Shown here piece by piece: positions 9,808 to 18,038 of a stretch of 64,000 nucleotides of DNA; position 1 is the stretch's first letter, and each line of letters opens with the position of its first letter. A program made the translations under genes and the position numbers. Location: positions 2,294,001 through 2,358,000 of the forward strand of contig NZ_CP083740.1 of the NCBI RefSeq assembly GCF_020150455.1, in the 5' to 3' direction. A model generated the notes under the pieces. It had not been told where the DNA came from and did no database searches. It worked only from the letters and a program-made list of their open reading frames with translations. Source of the DNA: Bremerella sp. TYQ1 (GTDB taxonomy: Bacteria > Planctomycetota > Planctomycetia > Pirellulales > Pirellulaceae).

Positions 9808-10015
9808 GGCAAATTATCTCCTGCATCCGACTCGAAGCATTGATGTGGTTGGCAAAAAGCCAAACTGATCGCGAGGCCTCCGCAGGTATCGCGATTTGCT
9901 CCTAAAGTCTTGTATCAATGGTCATTGGGACGATGTAACGCTGAAAGTGCAAAGTTTGCGCCGAGCGGCAGAAAAGTCGTCTGCTGAGTCCATCCTCCTT
10001 CTAAGAAAACATCGC

Positions 10016-10729
10016 ATGCCTACTTGGATCACCGTAACGCTTTTAACGTTGATGGCAGGCTTATCCATGCCAATTGGTGCGTTGCTGGCCCGCTTGGAAC
10101 ATATCCATCCTGATTGGCTCGAAAAAGAGTTCCGTCATGCGGTGATGGCATTCGGGGGAGGGGCCTTATTCTCGGCGGTGGCGTTGGTCTTAGTTCCCGA
10201 AGGCATCAAAGAACTGCCGGCCCACTATTCGGTTTTTTGGTTTGTCCTCGGCGGCTTAATCTTTTGCGGGCTCGATGTCTTGTTGGCACGCTACCACAGT
10301 CCTACGACTCAGTTGGTTGCGATGCTCTCCGACTTTATCCCCGAAGCGATGGCTCTTGGAGCTGCGTTCGCCGTAGAGGGCAACACAGGATTGTTGTTGG
10401 CCCTGTTGATCGCGCTGCAAAACTTACCTGAGGGATTCAATGCCTACCGAGAAATGAATGAAGGGCCTGGCATTTCTGGCTTTCGAATCGTGATGGTGTT
10501 TGGCTTGCTTGCCCTCTTGGGCCCCGTAGCTGGTTTGGGCGGATTTTTCTTTCTCGCGAAGTTTCCTGCGGTTGTTGCGGCCATCAAACTTGTCGCCGGC
10601 GGAGGCATTCTGTTTCTCGTCTTTCAAGACATTGCTCCTCAAGCCCGACTTGAAAACACCTGGGCTCCAGCACTGGGCGCGGTGCTTGGTTTCGCTCTTG
10701 GCTTGCTGGGACACGAACTGCTCCCGTAG
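10016..10729 (+). CDS. ZIP family metal transporter
   Basis: Membrane protein of the ZIP family, which imports or equilibrates divalent metals such as zinc or iron. Of about 238 residues, eight hydrophobic segments are visible, with the metal-site helices 'DFIPEAMALGAAFA' and 'ALQNLPEGFNAYRE', the latter being the family NxPEG signature. The ATG at 10016 opens directly into a membrane helix; 40 residues of in-frame sequence upstream are hydrophilic and lack a convincing start. No metal regulator is nearby. Confidence 0.85.
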   Translation: MPTWITVTLLTLMAGLSMPIGALLARLEHIHPDWLEKEFRHAVMAFGGGALFSAVALVLVPEGIKELPAHYSVFWFVLGGLIFCGLDVLLARYHSPTTQLVAMLSDFIPEAMALGAAFAVEGNTGLLLALLIALQNLPEGFNAYREMNEGPGISGFRIVMVFGLLALLGPVAGLGGFFFLAKFPAVVAAIKLVAGGGILFLVFQDIAPQARLENTWAPALGAVLGFALGLLGHELLP

Positions 10730-10849
10730 TAGCAATTTTCTTTTTGCGCCGCGAACCTGCCACAAAAGATGCCGTCTATCTTTCCAGAACGATTAATCCA
10801 TGCCACGCAGGCCTTCGCCCTCTGGCATTTCCCTGTGGAGAGAACACGT

Positions 10850-11017
10850 GTCATCCTTGCTTAAACGACAACCGAAGCAACCATCGACCACGCTTGGTCA
10901 ACCGAAGGTGAGCAAGCCGTCGGGTCCCCGTCTTGTACGGCCTCGCATTTGATGCGTCGACCTCTCTGTCTCTTGATAGAAGGCTCCTCGTCAAATGTGA
11001 TGAGGAGCCTTTTTTTA
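10850..11017 (+). ncRNA. possible structured ncRNA ending in an intrinsic terminator
   Basis: The 294-base gap after the ZIP gene contains no convincing protein but is rich in local hairpins: CTTGCT/AGCAAG (10856-10861 with 10911-10916), a GACCA/TGGTC hairpin near 10887-10900, and a CGCAT/ATGCG hairpin near 10944-10956. It contains the direct repeat CAACCGAAG (10869-10877 and 10899-10907) and ends in a strong terminator. It may be a separate small RNA or just the leader or tail of neighbours. No known RNA family was recognised and no clear promoter was seen. Confidence 0.3.
10980..11017 (+). terminator. strong intrinsic terminator just upstream of the tRNA/Y RNA block
   Basis: AGGCTCCTC pairs perfectly with GAGGAGCCT around a 12-base loop and is followed by seven T. 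The tRNA-like gene begins only about seven bases after the T run, leaving no room for an ordinary promoter between them. It therefore either ends an upstream small RNA or acts as an attenuator for the RNA-Ro60 block. Confidence 0.85.
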
Positions 11018-11023
11018 TTGCGT

Positions 11024-11099
11024 TGCGGGATATTCGCTGCTGGCATGCGATCTTCGGCTTTGAACCGAAGCGTCGTTGGTTCAATTCCAACTCCCGCAG
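11024..11099 (+). tRNA. tRNA-Gln-like gene (anticodon TTG), atypical D-arm
   Basis: A 76-base cloverleaf. The 7-bp acceptor stem is TGCGGGA/TCCCGCA, the anticodon stem TTCGG/CCGAA has loop CTTTGAA (anticodon TTG, reading CAA), and the T-arm GTTGG/CCAAC has the normal loop TTCAATT. CCA is not encoded. The D-arm is unusual: the best stem TCGC/GCGA leaves three, not two, bases after the acceptor stem, with a 9-base loop TGCTGGCAT. It lies directly before two permuted tRNA-like Y RNAs, so it may be a working tRNA-Gln or a tRNA-derived relative of them. Confidence 0.6.
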
Positions 11100-11127
11100 C
11101 CTCGCCGCTTCCCTAGCGGATGCCGCG

Positions 11128-11279
11128 AAAGGAAAGACCGACTGCCGATTGGAGTACATGAATTACGATCCGTAGGTTACAGGTTCGAGTCCTGTCACCC
11201 CTACTTTTTTCTCCGGGGGTGTAGCTCAATGGCAGAGCAACGTAGTGCCTCTGATCAATTCCTCGTCGATCTTTCCTTT
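11128..11279 (+). ncRNA. YrlA-type Y RNA 1 with permuted tRNA-like domain
   Basis: The outer stem joins 11128-11142 (AAAGGAAAGACCGAC) to 11265-11279, 14 of 15 pairs. Inside lie an internal loop (TGCC at 11143-11146 against CCTC) and a helix pairing 11147-11154 with CTC...CAATT (11249-11260). The core is a tRNA-like module in permuted order: T-arm ACAGG-TTCGAGT-CCTGT (11179-11195), acceptor 3' strand CACCCC (11196-11201), a T-rich capping loop, acceptor 5' strand GGGGTG (11216-11221), bases TA, and D-arm GCTC-AATGGCA-GAGC (11224-11238). ATTACG/CGTAGT (11162-11167, 11241-11246) replaces the anticodon stem. Known YrlA RNAs are Ro60 partners with this layout; the Ro60 gene follows. Confidence 0.85.
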
Positions 11280-11295
11280 ATTTCAAACATCTCAA

Positions 11296-11406
11296 GCACA
11301 CTCTCGACTGCCGGTTGGGAGTCCATGGTTTTCAAGTTCGATTCTTGACGGCCCGACTTGCATTTTTCACGGGCCGAAGCTCTCGCCATCCCTTCGTCGA
11401 GTGTGC
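11296..11406 (+). ncRNA. YrlA-type Y RNA 2, minimal tRNA-like domain
   Basis: A second RNA with the same plan. The outer stem is GCACAC (11296-11301) with GTGTGC (11401-11406) plus TCGAC (11304-11308) with GTCGA (11396-11400), leaving a 2-base bulge. The internal loop TGCC (11309-11312) and a helix GGTTGG...GAG against CTC...CCATCC follow as in RNA 1. The tip holds a perfect T-arm TCAAG-TTCGATT-CTTGA (11332-11348) stacked on a perfect 7-bp acceptor-like stem CGGCCCG/CGGGCCG (11349-11355, 11370-11376) capped by a 14-base loop. No D-arm is present. It ends about 38 bases before the Ro60 ATG, so it lies in or next to that gene's 5' leader. Confidence 0.8.
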
Positions 11407-11443
11407 ATTTTCATTTCCTAAACTTTGCCAAGGAGAACATTCC

Positions 11444-13105
11444 ATGGCCAACAAGCAGCTATTTCAGTCAGGTAAGTCCAAGCAGCCTCGCGCGAACGCA
11501 CGCAATGAAGCAGGCGGTCCTGCCTATGCACTTTCGCCGAAGCATGCGTTGGCCCAGCTGGCAACAACCGGCTGCTTGAACGGAACGTTCTACGCGTCGG
11601 GTCAACAACAGTTGGACCAAATCGTTAAGTTGGTCGATAAGATCAATGACGACAACTTCCTGGCAAAGCTTGCCATCTACGCGCGGCAGCGCGGAATGAT
11701 GAAGGATATGCCAGCTGCCCTTTTGGTGCTGTTGTCGGTTCGCGATACCGATCTAACCCATCGTGTGTTCGATCGCGTCGTTGATAACGGCCGTATGCTA
11801 CGCAATGTGTTCCAGATGGTACGTAGCGGACAATTCGGGCGAAACGGTCTGTCTTCAAGTTTGAAGCGAGCCTTCCAACGTTGGCTCAACGAAGCCTCAA
11901 CTCGAAAGCTGCTTTCCGCTTCGATTGGCAATGACCCTTCGTTGCGCGATATCCTGCGTATGGCTCGTCCTAAGCCTGAAAATAACGAACGTCGTGCGCT
12001 GTATGGTTGGTTGACGGGAAAGTCGGTGGCCCAGTGGGCGCCAGCAACAATCGCTGATCTACCGGCAGAAATCCGCATGCTTCTGGCATATCGTGAAGCG
12101 AAGAAGGGCGCCGAGCAAGCGCGGATTGTCCGCGAGCTTCCAGTTCGCTGGGATCTGCTGGCAGATGCAGCTCAAGATGGACATGCCTGGAAGGCAATTG
12201 CTCAGCAAATGGGGCCACAAGCTCTGCGCATGAACCTCAACACGCTCCTGCGTCATGGAGTTCTGCGTACCGAATCAGGTAAGCCTGATGCCCACATGGT
12301 TTCTATCGTCGCCAAGCGATTGGCTGATGAGAACGAAATCAAGCGGTCCAAGCAGTTCCCCTACCAATTCCTTGCGGCCTACAAGCACGCCTCGAAGGAT
12401 GTGCCACAGGCGATCAAGTCGGCGCTGCACCGCGCCGCAGAAATTGCGTGCGGTAACATTCCAAAGTTGCCTGGCCCAGTGGTGATTGGTCTCGACGTTT
12501 CCGGTTCGATGCATAGTCCAGTGACAGGATATCGTGGCCAAGGGGCAACCTCGGCTATGAAGTGTGTGGACGTTGCAGCACTTTTCGCAGCGGCTATTTT
12601 GCGGCGTAATCCTGACAGCGTTGTCATTCCTTTCGACACGACTGCATATGAAGCCAAGATCGATCCGGACGATTCGATTTTGAGCTTGTCAGATCGACTT
12701 GCCCGTTACGGAGGTGGCGGAACCGATTGTTCCAAGCCGCTGGAAGCGGCCAACGAGTGGCTGCCTCATCGGCAGTTCGCCGGTGCGATTTTGCTGAGCG
12801 ATAACGAAAGCTGGATTAACAGCGGACGGCCGTATGGGTATGGACGTCGTGGCCAGACAGGGATGATGGATCAATGGCAGAAGTTTGTTTCGAATCAGAT
12901 GAAGCTGCGCGGTTACGATATCGCATCGCCGAAGTTGATTTGCATCGATCTTCAGCCATACACCACCACCCAAGCTCCCGAGCGAGCCGATATCCTGAAT
13001 GTGGGTGGATTCAGCGATGCCGTCTTCCAGGTAATTGCAGCATTCCTGGAAAACGACGCCGATCGCTTTGTCCAGCAAGTTGAAGCCATTAATTTGGCGG
13101 AATAA
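11444..13105 (+). CDS. rsr: Ro60 homologue (TROVE and vWA domain RNA-binding protein)
   Basis: Bacterial orthologue of Ro60/Rsr, a ring-shaped protein of HEAT-like helices that binds misfolded RNA and Y RNAs and, in Deinococcus, is tethered by its Y RNA to polynucleotide phosphorylase for RNA decay. Of 553 residues, about 20-335 form the TROVE domain and about 345-545 a von Willebrand A domain with a complete MIDAS: DVSGS at 351-355, GGGGTD near 430, and the SDNES segment. AAGGAGA precedes the ATG at 11444; in-frame sequence upstream overlaps Y RNA 2. No rtcB or pnp lies nearby in this window. Confidence 0.93.
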   Translation: MANKQLFQSGKSKQPRANARNEAGGPAYALSPKHALAQLATTGCLNGTFYASGQQQLDQIVKLVDKINDDNFLAKLAIYARQRGMMKDMPAALLVLLSVRDTDLTHRVFDRVVDNGRMLRNVFQMVRSGQFGRNGLSSSLKRAFQRWLNEASTRKLLSASIGNDPSLRDILRMARPKPENNERRALYGWLTGKSVAQWAPATIADLPAEIRMLLAYREAKKGAEQARIVRELPVRWDLLADAAQDGHAWKAIAQQMGPQALRMNLNTLLRHGVLRTESGKPDAHMVSIVAKRLADENEIKRSKQFPYQFLAAYKHASKDVPQAIKSALHRAAEIACGNIPKLPGPVVIGLDVSGSMHSPVTGYRGQGATSAMKCVDVAALFAAAILRRNPDSVVIPFDTTAYEAKIDPDDSILSLSDRLARYGGGGTDCSKPLEAANEWLPHRQFAGAILLSDNESWINSGRPYGYGRRGQTGMMDQWQKFVSNQMKLRGYDIASPKLICIDLQPYTTTQAPERADILNVGGFSDAVFQVIAAFLENDADRFVQQVEAINLAE

Positions 13106-13122
13106 ACAAATTTCAATCCCTG

Positions 13123-13155
13123 AACGCCTCGGCTGCCCAGCTCAGGCGTTTTTTT
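13123..13155 (+). terminator. intrinsic terminator after Ro60 gene
   Basis: AACGCCT (13123-13129) pairs with AGGCGTT (13144-13150) and is followed by a T run to 13155. It closes the Y RNA-Ro60 unit 18 bases after the stop codon. Confidence 0.85.
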
Positions 13156-13282
13156 GTGCTAGCCGGCTATTTCCGCGACAGATTCCCCCATCATGCGCCG
13201 TAATATGGTTGTGATCACCACGTGATGAACCACAATAGAAGCGTACCCATTCCTGCCACTTTCCTTTTCCCCGCACAACATC

Positions 13283-15220
13283 ATGAAGCTCTCTCGACGT
13301 ATTTGGATGAAAATTTCCTCTGCTTTCGCATGGGGTGGCCCTGCCGCGATGGCATCTGCCGACGAAACGACGGCGTCTGAAACTGTAGATCCAGCCATGC
13401 CGTTCGGTAGTGAACACAAACGACTCGATTCGCTGGCCGTCGGTAACTGGTGGGACAAAAAAGCAAAGGGGAATAATGCTCCTCCTTCCATGATTGTTCC
13501 ACGCAACGAAGTGGTCGCATTTGCGGTTTACACGCAAGACAATGGCGTCATGAAAATGACCGCTCAGTTGTACCCTTTAAAGCCTGACGAGCCGCGCGAA
13601 GCTCGCCTGGAAATCAAAAAGGATGACGAGTGGGTCGAGATCGCCAAGGAAGAAGTGTTGTTTCCTGGCTGGAGCGCCCACTTCCGTGTTGAAAATTGGG
13701 ATGGCTCAAAAACGATTCCTTACCGTGTTCGACATGGTAAAGAAGCGATGTTCGAGGGAACCATCCGGAAAGACCCAATCGATAAAGACACGATTGTTGT
13801 CGCCAACATGTCGTGCAACTCGAGCCGGACAACTGGCGAGCGTCACGAGATCGTTGAAAACTTGCTTCACCAAGATCCTGATCTTTTATTCTTTGCCGGC
13901 GATCAAACCTATCGCCATACCGAGCATACCGCTGGTTGGATTGAATTCGGATTGCAATTCCGTGACGTCATCAAAGACCGTCCTACCATCTGCACCCCAG
14001 ACGACCACGATGTTGGCCAGCCGAATCTTTGGGGTGAAAATGGCCGGCTTTCGACGCTGCGAGGGAATGCCGACGGCGGATTCATGTTCCCTGCCGAATA
14101 TGTCAATATGGTTCAACGGCAACAGTCCTGGCACCTGCCAGATCCGCCTGATGCAGAAACAATCGAACGGGGCATCACCGTCTATTTCACCAGCATGAAA
14201 GTGGGTGGTGTCGACTTCGCAATTCTCGAAGATCGCAAGTTCAAGAGCGGTCCTGCCGGCAAGATTCCACAGATGGGTCCACGTCCTGATCATATCAACG
14301 ATCCGAACTATGATCCTGCGACGATCGATCTGCCTGGCCTCGTCCTGTTGGGAGAACGTCAGCTCAAGTTCCTCAAAGAATGGGGGCAAGATTGGAGCGA
14401 TGTTCAAATGAAGTGTGTTCTTTCGCAAACCGCGTTCTGCGGTGCTGTTCATATGCACGGAAGCGAAACGAGCCGCCTGTTGGCCGATCTCGACTGCAAC
14501 GGCTGGCCGCAAACTGGTCGCAAGAAAGCGCTCGAAGAGATTCGTCGTGCCAAAGCGATTCACTTGTGCGGTGATCAGCACTTAGCCGTCGTTGTGAAAC
14601 ATGGGATCGACGACTATGGTGATGGCCCTTACGGATTCACTAGCCCAGCATTGGTCAACACTATCTATGGCCGCTGGTGGCACCCAGAAGATGAAAAGCC
14701 CGGTCCAAACCCTGTTCCCAACAGTCCGCTCCCTTGGACAGGCGACTTCAAAGATGGCTTGTCCAATAAGATCTCGATGATGGCCTACGCCAATCCGCCG
14801 AACATCAAGGACGAAAAGCAGCGAGCCGATGGCTATGGCGTCGTGCGATTCAATAAGAAGACGCAGGAAGTCACCCTCGAATGCTGGCCACGTTTCTCAG
14901 ACGCCCAAAAGGGCGATGGCGAACAGTTCCCTGGTTGGCCGATCACCGTGGCAGTTGCCGACTACGACGGACGCAAGCCGGTTGGCTTTCTTCCTGAACT
15001 GAAGTTCGACGGAGAAGCTAACCCAGTGGTTCAAGTCGTCAATGAAGAGACAGGCGAGATCCTGTACACGCAGCGAGTCTCCGGTACGTCGTTCCGCCCG
15101 CCTGTTTTTGCGGAAGGTACCTATAGCGTCCATATCGGCAAAGCCCAAGCAGGGGAGATCAGCTTCACTTCCTTGGCCGCCACCGAAGATGCTGCCAGTA
15201 TCGACGTTGTCTTCGCGTAA
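13283..15220 (+). CDS. exported PhoD-like metallophosphoesterase
   Basis: 645-residue protein of the alkaline phosphatase D/PhoD-like metallophosphoesterase family, expected to release phosphate from diesters or monoesters outside the cytoplasm. Catalytic metal motifs are visible in order: FFAGDQTY near 210, TPDDHDVGQ near 240, and GDQHLAVV near 430. The N-terminus MKLSRRIWMKISSAFAW... looks like a short or Tat-like export signal, though weak. An N-terminal beta domain precedes the phosphatase domain, as in PhoD. A terminator follows the stop. Confidence 0.85.
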   Translation: MKLSRRIWMKISSAFAWGGPAAMASADETTASETVDPAMPFGSEHKRLDSLAVGNWWDKKAKGNNAPPSMIVPRNEVVAFAVYTQDNGVMKMTAQLYPLKPDEPREARLEIKKDDEWVEIAKEEVLFPGWSAHFRVENWDGSKTIPYRVRHGKEAMFEGTIRKDPIDKDTIVVANMSCNSSRTTGERHEIVENLLHQDPDLLFFAGDQTYRHTEHTAGWIEFGLQFRDVIKDRPTICTPDDHDVGQPNLWGENGRLSTLRGNADGGFMFPAEYVNMVQRQQSWHLPDPPDAETIERGITVYFTSMKVGGVDFAILEDRKFKSGPAGKIPQMGPRPDHINDPNYDPATIDLPGLVLLGERQLKFLKEWGQDWSDVQMKCVLSQTAFCGAVHMHGSETSRLLADLDCNGWPQTGRKKALEEIRRAKAIHLCGDQHLAVVVKHGIDDYGDGPYGFTSPALVNTIYGRWWHPEDEKPGPNPVPNSPLPWTGDFKDGLSNKISMMAYANPPNIKDEKQRADGYGVVRFNKKTQEVTLECWPRFSDAQKGDGEQFPGWPITVAVADYDGRKPVGFLPELKFDGEANPVVQVVNEETGEILYTQRVSGTSFRPPVFAEGTYSVHIGKAQAGEISFTSLAATEDAASIDVVFA

Positions 15221-15244
15221 TCCGGCAGAGAAACGAATCCCAGA

Positions 15245-15273
15245 AAAGCCTGTCGCTCAGCGGCAGGCTTTTT
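15245..15273 (+). terminator. intrinsic terminator after PhoD-like gene
   Basis: AAGCCTG (15246-15252) pairs with CAGGCTT (15264-15270), then TTTCTTT. It stands 25 bases after the stop codon. Confidence 0.8.
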
Positions 15274-15381
15274 CTTTGCGCAGAAGGGATATTCAATTGC
15301 GCAAGGAATCGTTGTTGCAAACGGCCACACGACCTACGATGAAATCGGAAATCATTGACATGTCTTTCTGGGAGTGGTGAA

Positions 15382-16599
15382 TTGCGTATCTTTCTTGCTG
15401 TTGTTTTCTCACTGGCTATTTCGCTCACCACCCAAGGTCAGCAACCGTTGTCGAAACCTATCGTTCTTACGGAAGAAGCCAAGCAGCTTCACAATAGCTG
15501 CCTGGTCATTGACGGCCATAACGATCTCATGTGGGAGGTTCGCAAGCAATCCAGCGGTGACTTTCAGAAGCTGGACATCGCGAAACGGCAGCCACAGATT
15601 CATACCGATATTCCCCGGCTTCGCGAAGGCAATCTTGGTGCTCAGTTCTGGTCCGTTTGGGTTCCCGTTGAAAAGGGAGACACCTCTTTTTTAACGACGC
15701 TCGAACAAATTGAACTCGTTCATAAAATGGTCGAGACCTATCCCGATACCTTCGAGCTTGCGACGACCGCAGCTGATATCGAGCGAATCAGCCAAGATGG
15801 CAAGATCGCTTCGCTGATTGGCGTTGAAGGAGGGCACTGCATCCAAGAATCGCTTAGCAACTTGAATCACTTCTACGAGCGTGGTGCACGCTACATGACG
15901 CTGACTCACTCCGATAGTTTAAGCTGGGCCGATTCAAGTACCGATGCGCCTCGTAGTGGGGGCCTGAGCCCATTCGGTCATCAAGTGATCCAACGGATGA
16001 ATCAGCTTGGCATGATGGTCGACATCTCACACGTTTCTGTCGACACAATGAACGCAGCCATGGACGTGAGCAAAGCACCTGTCATTTTTTCGCATTCATC
16101 TGCTAGAGCGGTCGCGAATACTCCTCGCAACGTCCCGGACGAAATCTTGAAGCGGGTTCATGACTCCGAAGGGATCATCATGGTCAACTTTTATTCCTCC
16201 TTCGTCGTTCCCAGTTCAGCGATTCGCTACACCAAGCGTAAAGACTTGCAGCGCGAGTTGAGTGAGCGACTTGATCCAGCTCAAGTAAAAGTGCATCTTG
16301 CCAAGTGGGATCGAGAAAATCCTGTAGAGCAGGGGACCGTTCACCATCTGCTGGATCATATCGATCATCTGGCCGATGTGGCAGGCTGGCAGCACGTAGG
16401 GCTTGGCGGAGACTTTGATGGAGTCGATACGCTTCCCAAGGGCATGGAAGATGTCAGCAAGTACCCCTACATCACGCAGGGATTGCTCGACCGCGGTTAC
16501 ACGCACGAGCAAATCCGCGGCATCCTGGGCGGTAACCTGATTCGCGTCATGAAGCAGGTCGAACAAGTCGCCCAAGGAATGAAAAAGAGCTCCAGCTAA
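15382..16599 (+). CDS. membrane (renal) dipeptidase, peptidase M19 family
   Basis: Zinc dipeptidase of the M19 family, which cleaves dipeptides, including those with a D-residue. The HxD zinc pair is in DGHNDLMW near residue 50, followed by EGGHCI, MVDISHVS and SHSSARAV, each carrying a zinc ligand, and GLGGDFDGV near 350. I choose the TTG at 15382, eight bases after GGGAG, giving about 405 residues that open with a signal peptide RIFLAVVFSLAISLTTQGQ; a TTG at 15355 lacks such support. It overlaps the convergent sulfatase by three bases at the stops. Confidence 0.9.
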   Translation: MRIFLAVVFSLAISLTTQGQQPLSKPIVLTEEAKQLHNSCLVIDGHNDLMWEVRKQSSGDFQKLDIAKRQPQIHTDIPRLREGNLGAQFWSVWVPVEKGDTSFLTTLEQIELVHKMVETYPDTFELATTAADIERISQDGKIASLIGVEGGHCIQESLSNLNHFYERGARYMTLTHSDSLSWADSSTDAPRSGGLSPFGHQVIQRMNQLGMMVDISHVSVDTMNAAMDVSKAPVIFSHSSARAVANTPRNVPDEILKRVHDSEGIIMVNFYSSFVVPSSAIRYTKRKDLQRELSERLDPAQVKVHLAKWDRENPVEQGTVHHLLDHIDHLADVAGWQHVGLGGDFDGVDTLPKGMEDVSKYPYITQGLLDRGYTHEQIRGILGGNLIRVMKQVEQVAQGMKKSSS

Positions 16600-17930
16600 T
16601 TCTTGAAGTCTTGCCGCCGCTGCTTTTGCTTCGGATCGGCCTTCTTCGTAACAGCCAAATGCTTCGCTAATGCATCGCGAAGCATCGAAACGCGAGCAGC
16701 ATCAAAGACTGGCTGCTTTGCTTGGGCAAGATCATTCTTCTCGAGCGGATCTGACAAGACATCGAAAATGGCGCCCGTCGCGTACACTTTGTACCTTGCG
16801 TCACGCACGTGCTGCGAAGCCTTGCCACGCATGCCGTTTCGTTCGTACCAACAGAAGATGTAAGGCTTTTCGCGTGGCTTGCCTGCGAAGGTAGGCACTA
16901 AGCTAATGCCGTCAACTTCAAGCGACTTCGGTACCTCGATGCTTGCCGTTTCCAGCACCGTTGGAAATACGTCGCTAAAGTCGACCAGATCATCTACGAC
17001 ACTCCCGGGCTCGATCGTTCCTGGCCAGCTTGCCACAAATCCGACGTGCGTTCCGTTATCCTTGGTGCTTCCCTTACCACCTCGATACTGACGACCATGA
17101 AACGGCGTTGTAACGCTCTCGTACGTGCCGTTGTCTCCGGTCCAAATAACCAGCGTGTTGTCGCGCAGTTTTAACTCGTCAAGTTTGTCGACTACTTTCC
17201 CAACCATCTTGTCGGTGTAACGAACCATCGCGTCCCAATACTTTGGTCCTTTGAATCCACCAGGCTCGGTCTTAGCATCTCGCCACATTTCCGGGTCCCA
17301 ATCGGGATGATCCGGCGTCGGTAGAAATGGCCAGTGCGGGGCAATCATTGGATAGTAAACCAGAAACGGCTTGTCACGATTCTCTTCCATGAAATCACAG
17401 ACATAATCGCTGACGACGTCCGGGCCGAATTCTCCATTTTTGAAATCGACCTCTTTGCCATCGATTTCCAAGCCAGGGTTCGGGTAACGACTAGGCCGAC
17501 GAGTCAATTGCCAAAGACAGTAACGGTCGAAACCAAACTTCCCCGGTCCCTCAAACCCACCTTCGAGCTGCCACTTGCCTGCGATACACGTTTGATAGCC
17601 AGCATCGCGCAGAACGTTGGCAAACGTCGTCGCCTTCGGATCGAGCAGCCCGAATCGTATATAGTTTCGATTGTTGTAAATCCCTGTCATGATCTGTACG
17701 CGAGACGGTGTACAGATCGGCTGCGAATGGGCATTTTCAAACCGCATTCCCTCCGCTGCCAAGCGATCAATATTCGGCGTGGGATAGGCCTCGCTTCCAT
17801 AACATCCCAAGCATTCGTAGCCAATATCATCTGCCATGATGACAACGATATTCGGCCGCTTGGGTTGCTCCGCATGAAGAAACGTTCCAGCCAAAAGCAG
17901 CAGCGTCAGACTAGCGAGACATCGGATCAT
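16596..17930 (-). CDS. exported type I sulfatase (arylsulfatase family)
   Basis: Formylglycine-dependent sulfatase, a family greatly expanded in planctomycetes for desulfating polysaccharides. A signal peptide (about 1-20) is followed by the metal-binding ADD at 33-35 and the formylglycine motif CTPSR at 73-77, with Cys73 the residue to be matured. 'GYQTCIAGKWQLEG' and 'LVIWTGDNGTY' are further family motifs. The ATG at 17930 gives 444 residues; earlier in-frame residues do not look like part of the protein. The substrate cannot be told from sequence. Confidence 0.92.
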   Translation of the reverse strand: MIRCLASLTLLLLAGTFLHAEQPKRPNIVVIMADDIGYECLGCYGSEAYPTPNIDRLAAEGMRFENAHSQPICTPSRVQIMTGIYNNRNYIRFGLLDPKATTFANVLRDAGYQTCIAGKWQLEGGFEGPGKFGFDRYCLWQLTRRPSRYPNPGLEIDGKEVDFKNGEFGPDVVSDYVCDFMEENRDKPFLVYYPMIAPHWPFLPTPDHPDWDPEMWRDAKTEPGGFKGPKYWDAMVRYTDKMVGKVVDKLDELKLRDNTLVIWTGDNGTYESVTTPFHGRQYRGGKGSTKDNGTHVGFVASWPGTIEPGSVVDDLVDFSDVFPTVLETASIEVPKSLEVDGISLVPTFAGKPREKPYIFCWYERNGMRGKASQHVRDARYKVYATGAIFDVLSDPLEKNDLAQAKQPVFDAARVSMLRDALAKHLAVTKKADPKQKQRRQDFKN

Positions 17931-18038
17931 AGGTAGGCCTAACTGGTTGGAAGGGGAGGGAAGAGGTGCCCCCATTCTATCCAGCATTTGGCAGGTTTGC
18001 GAACGCTTTCGATACGCTCACTTAAGAGAAGCTTCGCG

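Noticed and set aside
10890..10920. A stretch GGTCAACCGAAGGTGAGCAAGCC that resembles the SRP RNA core GGTCAGG..CCGGAAGG..AGCAGCC
   Set aside because: The GGAA tetraloop and the AGG bases of the symmetric loop that are almost invariant in SRP RNA are not kept.
11201..11214. T-rich run in Y RNA 1 read as an intrinsic terminator
   Set aside because: It lies in the loop that caps the acceptor-like stem, between its two strands, rather than after a stem.
11315..11443. N-terminal extension of the TROVE protein to 11315
   Set aside because: It would translate through Y RNA 2; the ATG at 11444 has a clear AAGGAGA and gives the family start.
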